Positions 32,697 to 40,876 of a stretch of 53,569 nucleotides of DNA are shown piece by piece. The position numbers and the translations under genes are program-made. The number at the start of each line of letters is the position of its first letter. The stretch's first letter is position 1. A model generated the notes under the pieces. It was given only the letters and a program-made list of their open reading frames with translations, was not told where the DNA came from and made no database searches. The DNA is from an uncultured Lachnobacterium sp. (lineage in GTDB: Bacteria > Bacillota > Clostridia > Lachnospirales > Lachnospiraceae). The DNA lies in assembly GCA_937889225.1 (NCBI GenBank), contig CALAST010000017.1, positions 1-53,569 on the forward strand, written 5' to 3'.

Positions 32697-32723
32697 TTTT
32701 ATCACACAAATAGAAAATTATGT

Positions 32724-32752
32724 TTGTATAATGACAAAAAAGTGTCTATAAT
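32724..32752 (+). promoter_or_regulatory. Promoter of the alpha/beta hydrolase gene
   Basis: TTGTAT (32724-32729), a 17-bp spacer and TATAAT (32747-32752), then AAAGGAGG and the ATG at 32781. Confidence 0.7.
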
Positions 32753-32780
32753 AACAGTATAAGAATTAAAGGAGGTTTCT

Positions 32781-33728
32781 ATGAAAAAGAGCACAAAACG
32801 TTTTTTATTTGTAACAGGGACAGCACTTGCTGGTATTTATGCATATAATAAATTTGTATCCGCAACTGCCACACAAAAACAATTACTCTCCGATGAAGAC
32901 GGATATTATTATCCATGGAAAAACGGAGAAATTTATTACACCAAAAAAGGAACCGGTAGTCCTTTATTGTTATTACATGACACACATCCTACTGCATCTT
33001 CTGCGGAATGGTCTAAGATTCGTCATAAATTAGAAAAACATCATACTGTTTATACATTGGATTTATTAGGTTGTGGATTATCCGAAAAACCATGCATTGA
33101 ATATACCAACTTCTTATATGTGCAGCTGATTACTGGATTTATAAAAGATGTCATTGGAGAAACAACTACCGTAGCCGCTTCCGGTCTTACAACTTCTTTC
33201 GTAATTATGGCAAATCATATGGATTCTGAGTTGTTCAAAAAAATAATTTTAATCAATCCGGTATCTGTAAAAAAATTAACCGTTCTTCCGGATAAATGTT
33301 CGAAATGGAAAATGAGAATTATGGAACTGCCTTTTATCGGCACATTTATTTATAACCTTTTAACCAGTCCAAAAAATATAGATAACAACTTCCGCAACTA
33401 CTATTCTATGAGACCACAGCTCATCTCATCCAAATTAGAAGATGTTTATTACGAAGCTGCCCATACTGATGGAAGCAATGGAAGATATCTTTATTCCAGC
33501 ATGATTGGAAACTATCTTAACAATGGTATTACACATGCAGTCAAAGAACTCAAAACTCCAACTCTTATTATTGGAAGTAAAGAATTAAAAGGATATGAAC
33601 AGATTTTAGATACGTATCATTTATTAAATCCAAATTTAAATATTGTTCGTATCAACAATGGAAGTCTTTGTCCACACATGGAAATTCCTGAAAAGATTAC
33701 TTCTATTATGGAAGATTTTACAGATTAA
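32781..33728 (+). CDS. Membrane-associated alpha/beta hydrolase
   Basis: The 315-residue protein has an N-terminal hydrophobic segment (about 8-26) and an alpha/beta-hydrolase fold. SPLLLLHDTHPTASS forms the oxyanion region, YTLDLLGCGLSEKP precedes the nucleophile elbow, and a late CPHMEIPE carries the likely catalytic His. The nucleophile elbow reads AASGL and not the usual GxSxG, so the serine is present but the glycines are not. The substrate is unknown. AAAGGAGG gives a strong start. It is a single gene between the parS array and a parS-bearing terminator. Confidence 0.85.
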   Translation: MKKSTKRFLFVTGTALAGIYAYNKFVSATATQKQLLSDEDGYYYPWKNGEIYYTKKGTGSPLLLLHDTHPTASSAEWSKIRHKLEKHHTVYTLDLLGCGLSEKPCIEYTNFLYVQLITGFIKDVIGETTTVAASGLTTSFVIMANHMDSELFKKIILINPVSVKKLTVLPDKCSKWKMRIMELPFIGTFIYNLLTSPKNIDNNFRNYYSMRPQLISSKLEDVYYEAAHTDGSNGRYLYSSMIGNYLNNGITHAVKELKTPTLIIGSKELKGYEQILDTYHLLNPNLNIVRINNGSLCPHMEIPEKITSIMEDFTD

Positions 33729-33761
33729 TAATTCCTTTTTTGTACACAAATAATAAAATGC

Positions 33762-33824
33762 AAAAGAGCCTACGCACTACACAATGTTTCACGTGAAACA
33801 TAAATGTAGTACATAGGCTCTTTT
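33762..33824. terminator. Terminator hairpin with a parS site in its loop
   Basis: AAAAGAGCCTA and TAGGCTCTTTT (ends 33763 and 33822) form a stem, extended by ACTAC/GTAGT, between two convergent genes. The loop contains an exact parS, TGTTTCACGTGAAACA, at 33785-33800. Confidence 0.75.
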
Positions 33825-33842
33825 TTATATCTTGCTATTTTG

Positions 33843-34556
33843 TTACAACGGCTTCTTTGATGGTGTCCCCGCTTTTCTCGGATACTCTTTTGAGGTACCT
33901 TTCACTTTATCAATTACCAAAAATGTTCTTTTTGCTTCTCCCAAATCAAACTTTATGGTATCTGCCAATTTTCCTCCCAGCAAAAATACTGCACTCCTGG
34001 AATTTAACACTTCTTCTTCACAATCACCGGATTTATAAGAAACAAACTTTCCTCCAATTTTTACAAACGGAAGACAATATTCACTTAACGTAGCAAGATT
34101 TGCTACTGCTCTTGAAACACACAAATCATATCGTTCCCTATATTTTTTATCTCTGGCTAAATCCTCTGCCCTTCCATGAATGGTTTCCACATTTTCTAAT
34201 CCAAGTGCTTCCACTACTTCACTTAAAAACAATACCCTTTTATTTAAAGAGTCTGCCAATGTAACATGAAGCCCTGGAAATACGATTTTAAGTGGAATTC
34301 CCGGAAAACCTGCTCCTGTTCCCAAATCCATTACCTTAAGAGGCTGATGTAAATCTACAGCTCGAATCAAAGATACGCTATCCAAAAAATGCTTCTCCAA
34401 AACCTCATCAAACTCAGTAATCGCAGTTAAATTCATTACCTTATTTTTTTCAATTAACATCTCATAATACATTGCAAACTGTTCTAACTGCTTTTGACTT
34501 AATGTAATGGAAATCTTTTCAAGTTCCCTTATAAATTTATCAAAATTATAATTCAC
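33843..34556 (-). CDS. rsmG: 16S rRNA (guanine(527)-N7)-methyltransferase
   Basis: A 237-residue SAM methyltransferase that modifies G527 of 16S rRNA. The SAM motif is VMDLGTGAGFPGIPLKIVFP-like (about 70-88), LADSLNKRVLFL follows, and the RAVANLATLSEYCLP motif is intact. The GTG start at 34556 abuts the mnmG stop directly, using the GGAGGAG inside the end of mnmG. It is the last gene of the mnmE-mnmG-rsmG block. Confidence 0.95.
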   Translation of the reverse strand: MNYNFDKFIRELEKISITLSQKQLEQFAMYYEMLIEKNKVMNLTAITEFDEVLEKHFLDSVSLIRAVDLHQPLKVMDLGTGAGFPGIPLKIVFPGLHVTLADSLNKRVLFLSEVVEALGLENVETIHGRAEDLARDKKYRERYDLCVSRAVANLATLSEYCLPFVKIGGKFVSYKSGDCEEEVLNSRSAVFLLGGKLADTIKFDLGEAKRTFLVIDKVKGTSKEYPRKAGTPSKKPL

Positions 34557-36485
34557 TTAATTCTCCTCCATATGCCCATTTAATTGATAAAACAAATCCG
34601 GGTTTGAATATTTTAACTGTTCCAAATAAACTAAAATAACAGAAGTATCTGCTGGTGAAACACCTGAAATTCGTGAAGCCTGTCCAATATTTAATGGTTG
34701 ATATTTATTTAATTTTTGAACCGCTTCAATACGAAGACCCGTAATTTCATTATAATCAAAATTCTCCGGTAATTTCTTTTTCTCAAGTTTCTTAAACTGC
34801 TCTACCTGTTTTACCTGACGTTTGATATAACCATCATATTTAATCAAAATATTTACTTGTTCAATTACATCATATGGCAATGGTTTTCTTTCCAAATCAA
34901 TTGCAGCCAGTTTTTCATAATCCAATTCCGGTCTTCTTATCAGTTCTGCAATATTCGTTCCTGTATTAAGCGGAATACTTCCGTAACTTTCCAATAATGC
35001 TTGAACCTCTTTGGAAGCACCTACTTTTACATTTTCACAACGCTTGATTTCTTCCGCAATCAAACGTTCCTTTTCACAAACCCAATCATATCGCTCTTTC
35101 GAAATTAAACCAATTTCATATCCTTTTTTTGAAAGACGAAGGTCTGCATTATCCTGACGAAGCAGCAAACGATATTCTGCCCTTGATGTCATCATACGAT
35201 ATGGCTCAAATGTTTCTTTTGTAACCAAATCGTCAATTAATACACCGATATATCCTTCGGAACGGTCAATCACAAGCGGTTCTTTTCCTTTAATCTTCAT
35301 TGCGGCATTAATTCCGGCAATCAATCCCTGACAAGCTGCTTCTTCATATCCGCTGCTTCCATTAAACTGTCCACCACTAAAAAGCCCATGAATCTTCTTA
35401 AATTCCAAAGATGCATAAAGCTGGTTTGGATTAATGCAGTCATATTCAATTGCATACGCATTTCGCACAATCTTTGCATGTTCGAGTCCCGGCAAAGTAC
35501 GATACATCGCAAGCTGCACATCCTCTGGCAAAGAAGATGACATACCGCCTACATACATTTCATTTGTATGTAATCCTTCCGGTTCAATAAAAATTTGATG
35601 ACGTTCTTTGTCTGCAAATTTTACAACCTTATCCTCAATCGATGGACAATATCTTGGACCTGTCCCCTCAATTACACCTGCATATAATGGCGAACGATGC
35701 AGATTTGCACGAATAATTTCATGTGTCGTCGGATTTGTATACGTCAGCCAACAAGACACTTGCTCAATTTGCACATCCTCCGGATTTGTGGTAAAAGAAA
35801 ACGGCACAACTCTTTCATCGCCAAACTGTTCTTCCATTTTTGAAAAATCAATCGAACGTTTATCAATTCTTGCAGGTGTACCCGTCTTAAAACGATACAT
35901 TTCCACACCATGTGCCACTAAAGAATCCGTCAAATAATTTGCTGACTGCAATCCATTCGGACCTGTATGTGCAATCATCTCACCTGTCAAACATCTTGCA
36001 TTCAAATATGTTCCTGTACATAATACAACCGCTTTACAATGATAGGTCGCTCCTGATACCGTTTTTACTCCGGTAATATTATTATCTTCATCTGTAACAA
36101 TTTCTGCTACTTCTGCTTGGCGAATAGTCAAATTCTCGGTATTCTCCAAAGTCTTTCGCATCTCCATGGTATAAGCCATTTTATCAGCCTGAGCACGAAG
36201 CGAATGGACGGCAGGTCCTTTTGACTTATTTAACATTTTTGACTGGATAAATGTCTTATCAATATTTTTCCCCATCTCTCCGCCAAGTGCATCAATTTCT
36301 CTTACTAAATGACCTTTGGAACTTCCACCGATATTTGGATTACATGGCATAAGTGCAATGCTATCCACACTTACAGTAAATAAAATCGTTTCCATTCCAA
36401 GTCTGGCACTTGCTAATGCAGCCTCACATCCTGCATGACCTGCACCAACAATACATACATCATAATTTTCTACAATTACAGGCAT
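34557..36485 (-). CDS. mnmG: tRNA-5-carboxymethylaminomethyluridine synthesis enzyme MnmG
   Basis: A 642-residue FAD enzyme acting with MnmE to modify the wobble uridine of tRNAs. The FAD-binding GAGHAGCEAALASARLG lies near residue 13, CNPNIGGSSKGHLVREIDALGG near 49, and GLFSGGQFNGSSGYEEAACQG near 370. The C-terminal tRNA-binding helices are present, with the DTSVILVYLEQL segment. GAAAAGAGGTAC precedes the ATG at 36485. It lies 65 bases after mnmE, with a parS site between them. Confidence 0.96.
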   Translation of the reverse strand: MPVIVENYDVCIVGAGHAGCEAALASARLGMETILFTVSVDSIALMPCNPNIGGSSKGHLVREIDALGGEMGKNIDKTFIQSKMLNKSKGPAVHSLRAQADKMAYTMEMRKTLENTENLTIRQAEVAEIVTDEDNNITGVKTVSGATYHCKAVVLCTGTYLNARCLTGEMIAHTGPNGLQSANYLTDSLVAHGVEMYRFKTGTPARIDKRSIDFSKMEEQFGDERVVPFSFTTNPEDVQIEQVSCWLTYTNPTTHEIIRANLHRSPLYAGVIEGTGPRYCPSIEDKVVKFADKERHQIFIEPEGLHTNEMYVGGMSSSLPEDVQLAMYRTLPGLEHAKIVRNAYAIEYDCINPNQLYASLEFKKIHGLFSGGQFNGSSGYEEAACQGLIAGINAAMKIKGKEPLVIDRSEGYIGVLIDDLVTKETFEPYRMMTSRAEYRLLLRQDNADLRLSKKGYEIGLISKERYDWVCEKERLIAEEIKRCENVKVGASKEVQALLESYGSIPLNTGTNIAELIRRPELDYEKLAAIDLERKPLPYDVIEQVNILIKYDGYIKRQVKQVEQFKKLEKKKLPENFDYNEITGLRIEAVQKLNKYQPLNIGQASRISGVSPADTSVILVYLEQLKYSNPDLFYQLNGHMEEN

Positions 36486-36531
36486 AAAGTACCTCTTTTC
36501 TATTCTATACTCACATTTATACTTCTACTTT

Positions 36532-36547
36532 TGTTTCACGTGAAACA
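36532..36547. promoter_or_regulatory. parS site between mnmE and mnmG
   Basis: Exact TGTTTCACGTGAAACA, an isolated ParB-binding site in the 65-base gap between the two genes. Confidence 0.92.
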
Positions 36548-36550
36548 TTT

Positions 36551-37927
36551 TTATTTCCCCATACAGAACTTACTGAATATCTCATTTACCAAATCATCTT
36601 CTACTTCTTCCCCAATCATTCGACCCAATGCCTGATACGCATTCATCAAATCAATCGAAAAGAAATCTTCCGGCATATCATTTTCAATGCTCTGCACTAC
36701 TAAATGTAAACTATCCAATGCCTCCTGTAAAGCATTTTTCTGTCTGATATTCGTAATATATACTTCATCATTAAAGGACACTTCTCCTTGGAAAAACATT
36801 TCCTTAATCGTTTCCTCTAACTCATTAATTCCTGTATTCTCTTTCGCTGATATTGGAATAATCCGTTTATCCAAATGTTTTTGCACTTCTTCTTTTGGCG
36901 TCACAACATCCAAATCTGATTTATTCAAAAGCACAACTGCTTTTTTATCTTTTAAAATTTCCATGATTTCAAAATCATTTTCATCTAATCCTGTAGAAGA
37001 ATCAATGACATAAATAATGAAATCTGCTTTATTTGCATACTCTTTTGCTTTATTTACACCAATTTTTTCTACCACATCTTCTGTATTTCGAATTCCGGCA
37101 GTATCCATAATATTCAAAGAAATGCCATGCAGATTAATCTGTTCTTCCAAAACGTCTCTTGTCGTACCTGCGATATCTGTTACAATCGCCCTATCCTCTC
37201 CAACAAGAATATTCAACAACGAAGACTTTCCTGCATTTGGCTTACCCACAATTACCGTGTTGATACCTTCTTTTAAAATACGCCCATTATCCGAAGAACG
37301 CAATAATCGATTCACCGCTTCTATTTGGTTATCCACTACAGTTATCAGCAATTGTGGATAACCTTCCAGAGAAATATGTTCCGGGTCATCCAATGCAGTC
37401 TCTATAAATGCAATCTCATGCAGAATCTTTGCTCTGATTTCTTTTACATCTTTTAATACCGCACCCTTTAACTGACTTAACGAACTTTTGAGTGCAAATG
37501 CATTCTTCGAATTAATCACATCAATGACAGACTCTGCCTGCGTTAAATCAATACGCCCATTTAAAAATGCACGTTTTGTAAACTCTCCCGGTTCTGCCGG
37601 TCTTGCACCATATTTAATAACTGTCTCTAAGATTTTTTTCATAACATAAACACCACCATGACAGTCAATCTCAATGGTATTTTCTTTTGTGTACGTATTT
37701 GGTGCTTTCATCACAAGCACCATAACCTCATCAATCCATTCTTCTCCATCATAAATATAACCATAATGAATTGTATGAGAATCACAATCACTTATTTTTT
37801 TCTTTCCGCTTTTTGAACGGTATATCTTATCTATAATTGAAAATGCATCCTCACCACTTAATCGTACAATCCCAATTCCTGAAGGACTCATGGCAGTTGC
37901 AATTGCTGCAATCGTATCTGATTTCAT
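36551..37927 (-). CDS. mnmE: tRNA modification GTPase MnmE
   Basis: A 458-residue G protein. The N-terminal tetrahydrofolate-binding domain has IGIVRLSG; the Ras-like G domain has GKPNAGKSSLLN (about 227-238), DTAGIR and NKSDLD; the C-terminus ends in the conserved CxGK form (FCMGK). It partners with MnmG in wobble-uridine modification. AGAGAGG precedes the ATG. The neighbours mnmG and rsmG follow on the same strand, and the jag operon terminator lies upstream. Confidence 0.96.
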   Translation of the reverse strand: MKSDTIAAIATAMSPSGIGIVRLSGEDAFSIIDKIYRSKSGKKKISDCDSHTIHYGYIYDGEEWIDEVMVLVMKAPNTYTKENTIEIDCHGGVYVMKKILETVIKYGARPAEPGEFTKRAFLNGRIDLTQAESVIDVINSKNAFALKSSLSQLKGAVLKDVKEIRAKILHEIAFIETALDDPEHISLEGYPQLLITVVDNQIEAVNRLLRSSDNGRILKEGINTVIVGKPNAGKSSLLNILVGEDRAIVTDIAGTTRDVLEEQINLHGISLNIMDTAGIRNTEDVVEKIGVNKAKEYANKADFIIYVIDSSTGLDENDFEIMEILKDKKAVVLLNKSDLDVVTPKEEVQKHLDKRIIPISAKENTGINELEETIKEMFFQGEVSFNDEVYITNIRQKNALQEALDSLHLVVQSIENDMPEDFFSIDLMNAYQALGRMIGEEVEDDLVNEIFSKFCMGK

Positions 37928-38017
37928 CTTAAACCTCTCTTTAACATAAAAAACGCAAAATTACCAATATACTCATATCATAAACCAAATTGCAAGAACA
38001 CACAATATTTTCACAAA

Positions 38018-38051
38018 AAAGACTGTCGCAAAATTCTAAGCAACAGTCTTT
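38018..38051 (-). terminator. Terminator of the rpmH-to-jag operon
   Basis: On the minus strand AAAGACTGTTGC pairs with GCGACAGTCTTT, followed by a T-run; it lies 13-46 bases after the jag stop codon. Confidence 0.8.
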
Positions 38052-38063
38052 GTTCTTTTTATA

Positions 38064-38687
38064 TTATCTTTTTAATGTAACCACAACATGTCTGTAAGGT
38101 TCATCACCTTCGCTATGTGTTGTCACAAATCTATCATTCTGAAGTGCAGAATGAATCACTCTTCGTTCAAATGGGTTCATTGGCTCTAACGTAACCGGAC
38201 GTTTTGTTCTCTTTACTTTATAAGCAATATTCTTTGCAAGATTTTCCAAAGTTTCTTTTCTTCTCTTGCGGTAATCTTCTGTATCTACTTTTACTTTATA
38301 ATATTCTTCTGAATTTTTATTTACAGCAAGATTTGTCAGATACTGTAAAGAATCTAATGTTTGTCCACGTTTTCCGATTAAGATACCCATATCATCGCCT
38401 TTTAAATCAACATCAATGGTCTTATCTTCTTCATTTACTTTTACTTCAATTTCAACTTCTAACTCCATTGCCTTAAATACAGAAGAAAGAAATTCTTTTG
38501 TATTATCTTCAATAGAAAATCTTTTCCACGCTTTAATTACAGCGTTTTTGCTACCAATTCCTAAAAAACCGGCACTACCCTTTTCAATTACTTCATATTC
38601 AAGTTCACTACTTGGAATTCCAAGTCTTATGGAAGCCTCTGTCAAAGCTTCATCTACTGTTTTTGCTGAAACTTCAATATATTCCAT
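38064..38687 (-). CDS. jag: Jag/KhpB RNA-binding protein
   Basis: The 207-residue protein has an N-terminal Jag domain (MEYIEVSAKTVDEALTEAS), a KH domain with ILIGKRGQTLDSLQYLTN (GxxG is GKRG), and a C-terminal R3H domain ending in the FVTTHSEGDEPYRHVVV region. KhpB binds RNA with KhpA and is linked to cell-shape control in Gram-positives. It follows yidC by 15 bases in the usual order. Confidence 0.94.
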   Translation of the reverse strand: MEYIEVSAKTVDEALTEASIRLGIPSSELEYEVIEKGSAGFLGIGSKNAVIKAWKRFSIEDNTKEFLSSVFKAMELEVEIEVKVNEEDKTIDVDLKGDDMGILIGKRGQTLDSLQYLTNLAVNKNSEEYYKVKVDTEDYRKRRKETLENLAKNIAYKVKRTKRPVTLEPMNPFERRVIHSALQNDRFVTTHSEGDEPYRHVVVTLKR

Positions 38688-38702
38688 CCTAAATTCCTCC
38701 GA

Positions 38703-40022
38703 CTATTTACGTGAATTACGTTCGTTATATTCCCTAACCATATTTGCTTTTGCAGCCATACTATCAGGTCTTGCATTTGCCTTTAATTCAGCAGCTCTGC
38801 TTAACATTGCTTCCTTATCAGAAGAAACGTTTACCGAAGAACGACTTGCTACGCTTCTTGTATTCATAGCAGCGGCGTTACGAATCTGGTTTTCATAAAC
38901 ACCCATTTTTTCACGCTTTTCTTTTGCTTTTTCCTCATTTTTCTTAATAACATCATCCAAATTTAAATTGTCAATGTATTTGTTAATCACAAGCATCTGT
39001 ACGGTACGAACTACTGCAGAAATAATCCAATAAAGACCAAGGCCAACCGGTATAGAAAAACAGAAGAACAATGACATAAGTGGCATCACTTTATTCATCA
39101 TTTCCATCTGCTGTGTCATGGTATCATTCGCAGGTGTAGCACTTTGTGATTTGCTTCTTGCTGTGGATAACTTAATACTAAGTACCTGAGAAAGATAAGC
39201 AAATACCGGAATACAAAGAGCACCAATTACTAACAAAAAGTTAACCTTAAAATTGGCCGTCATGATATTCAAAGGCGTATCGGAAATATTCAATCCAAAG
39301 AAATGATTAAAATGATAAAATTCTTCAATCCCCGAATTTACGATATTACCTACGGTAGACAAACCCTCAAAATATACTTCTCCATCTGCATTTGGAGTAA
39401 TCAATGTTTCTACCGAAGGGATTTTATACAAAATATCTACAATATAATTCTTAACGCTTTCTACACTGTTTGTTTCAGAAACAACCAAATCCAAATTTGG
39501 AACGGCAATTTTTAAATCTTTCGTTACTTCTGTTAAAATTTCCGCAAATCCGTCATACTGATAAATTTCTTCCGCAATCGCTGTAAATTTATCTTTTACG
39601 GTTATAATATAGGCAGGAATATTGGAAAATACCCGATAAAGTGCCAATAAAATCGGCATTTGAATCAAAAGCTGTACGCAACTTCCCGTTGGAGAAATTC
39701 CATATTTCGCATATAAAAGCTGTGTTTCCTGATTCATTGCCATTACAGAAGCTTCATCTCTTCTGTTTTTATATTTTTCCTGAATTGCCTTAAGCTCCGG
39801 CTGCATTTTCTGCGATAATTTCGAAAATTTCTGCTGTTTAATTGTGAGTGGCAATAAAAGGGTATAAATAACAATTGTTAAAAGGATAATACTCAAACCA
39901 ACGTTTTCCACACCGAAAACACTTGATGTCACAGAGTAAATCATATCCATAACCCATCCTAATAATTTCGCAATAGGACCAAGTATTGCTCCATCATAAG
40001 GAGTTAATAACATGTTTCCCAT
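38703..40022 (-). CDS. yidC: Membrane protein insertase YidC/SpoIIIJ-like
   Basis: The ATG at 40022 (MGNMLLTPYDGAIL) is chosen because GGAGG lies five bases before it; an ATG 12 bases upstream would run into yidD. The resulting 439-residue protein has an N-terminal membrane helix, the conserved insertase core (YTLLLPLTIKQQKFSKLSQK and LLYAKYGISPTGSCVQLLIQ), and later helices around FFCFSIPVGLGLYWI. It inserts proteins into the membrane. There is a long loop of over 100 residues (about 150-250) before the third helix and a charged C-terminal tail. The yidD gene precedes it. Confidence 0.94.
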   Translation of the reverse strand: MGNMLLTPYDGAILGPIAKLLGWVMDMIYSVTSSVFGVENVGLSIILLTIVIYTLLLPLTIKQQKFSKLSQKMQPELKAIQEKYKNRRDEASVMAMNQETQLLYAKYGISPTGSCVQLLIQMPILLALYRVFSNIPAYIITVKDKFTAIAEEIYQYDGFAEILTEVTKDLKIAVPNLDLVVSETNSVESVKNYIVDILYKIPSVETLITPNADGEVYFEGLSTVGNIVNSGIEEFYHFNHFFGLNISDTPLNIMTANFKVNFLLVIGALCIPVFAYLSQVLSIKLSTARSKSQSATPANDTMTQQMEMMNKVMPLMSLFFCFSIPVGLGLYWIISAVVRTVQMLVINKYIDNLNLDDVIKKNEEKAKEKREKMGVYENQIRNAAAMNTRSVASRSSVNVSSDKEAMLSRAAELKANARPDSMAAKANMVREYNERNSRK

Positions 40023-40033
40023 AAAAACCTCCA

Positions 40034-40243
40034 TTATGGAACCGGATCATATCCTCCCTTAGAAAAAGGGTTGCATCTTAATATTCTCCAAACAGCTAGT
40101 GCACCACCCTTTAATGCCCCATATTTTTCTACAGCCTCAAGACCATACGTCGAACAGGTCGGATAATACGGACATTTGGTTGCCTTCATTGGAGATATAT
40201 AATTTCTATAAAATTTTATTAGAAATATTAAAACTCTTTTCAA
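40034..40243 (-). CDS. yidD: Membrane protein insertion efficiency factor YidD
   Basis: A 69-residue protein with the conserved FYRNYISP and KCPYYPTCSTYGLEAVEKYG motifs carrying three cysteines of the family, and RCNPFSKGGYDPVP at the end. It helps membrane insertion together with YidC. It lies 17 bases after rnpA and 11 bases before the chosen yidC start. Confidence 0.94.
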   Translation of the reverse strand: MKRVLIFLIKFYRNYISPMKATKCPYYPTCSTYGLEAVEKYGALKGGALAVWRILRCNPFSKGGYDPVP

Positions 40244-40260
40244 TATGATTCCTTCTTTTT

Positions 40261-40596
40261 CTATTTATTGTTACTAATAATTTGGTGAAGACCTCCAAGA
40301 TGCAACAACGCACTTTCTATTTCCTTATAACCCACATATCGTGCGGTTGCCCTTGCGATTACTACAATGTCTAAACTACTATTAAACATGTCTTCATGTA
40401 GTCTGTAACTTTCCCTAATCAAACGGGTAATGCGATGTCTTATAACACTATTTCCAACTTTTTTACTTACTGATATACCAATTCTTTTTTTTTGTAACTG
40501 ATTTTCCAAAACATACATAACCAAATATTTATTTGCATAAGATTTACCATACTGATATACATTTTGAAAATCCTGATTTTTTTTTAATGATTCCAT
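40261..40596 (-). CDS. rnpA: Ribonuclease P protein component
   Basis: A 111-residue basic protein that helps the RNase P RNA cut tRNA 5' leaders. KNQDFQNVYQYGKS is near the start, and the RNR motif region reads VGNSVIRHRITRLIRES. It comes 50 bases after rpmH, with a hairpin at the rpmH stop, in the usual rpmH-rnpA-yidD-yidC-jag order. Confidence 0.95.
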   Translation of the reverse strand: MESLKKNQDFQNVYQYGKSYANKYLVMYVLENQLQKKRIGISVSKKVGNSVIRHRITRLIRESYRLHEDMFNSSLDIVVIARATARYVGYKEIESALLHLGGLHQIISNNK

Positions 40597-40628
40597 GCTT
40601 CTTCCCTTCTTTTCCTAAAAGAAGAAAA

Positions 40629-40647
40629 GACCACAAAGATTGTGGCC
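40629..40647 (-). terminator. Attenuator-like hairpin between rpmH and rnpA
   Basis: GGCCACAA and TTGTGGTC (minus strand) pair around a 3-base loop, then TTTTCTTCTTTT follows. The stem begins at the rpmH stop codon. Partial termination would lower rnpA expression relative to rpmH. Confidence 0.6.
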
Positions 40648-40781
40648 TATGCTGATAATTTTTTTCTACCTTTTAATCTTCTAGCAGCTAAAACTTTTCT
40701 TCCACCTGCTGTGCTCATTCTGCTTCTGAAGCCATGAACTTTTGCTCGCTGTCTCTTTTTTGGTTGGAATGTCATCTTCAT
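40647..40781 (-). CDS. rpmH: 50S ribosomal protein L34
   Basis: The 44-residue protein is MKMTFQPKKRQRAKVHGFRS followed by RMSTAGGRKVLAARRLKGRK and KLSA, the standard L34 sequence. GGAGG is nine bases before the ATG at 40781. It is the first gene of the operon and is too short for a 60-codon cut-off. Confidence 0.97.
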   Translation of the reverse strand: MKMTFQPKKRQRAKVHGFRSRMSTAGGRKVLAARRLKGRKKLSA

Positions 40782-40819
40782 TATTATCCACCTCCTCTAC
40801 GTTAAAAAACATCAGTACA

Positions 40820-40870
40820 ATTATAACAAAAAAAGTCCCAAAGTCAAGTAATTTTAGAACTTTTTTTGTT
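40820..40870 (-). promoter_or_regulatory. rpmH promoter overlapping the deacetylase terminator
   Basis: On the minus strand TTGACT (40842-40847), a 16-bp spacer and TATAAT (40820-40825) lie about 40 bases before rpmH. The same bases form a perfect stem AACAAAAAAAGT/ACTTTTTTTGTT (40825-40836 with 40859-40870), which suits termination of the upstream deacetylase gene. Confidence 0.7.
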
Positions 40871-40876
40871 TTATCC

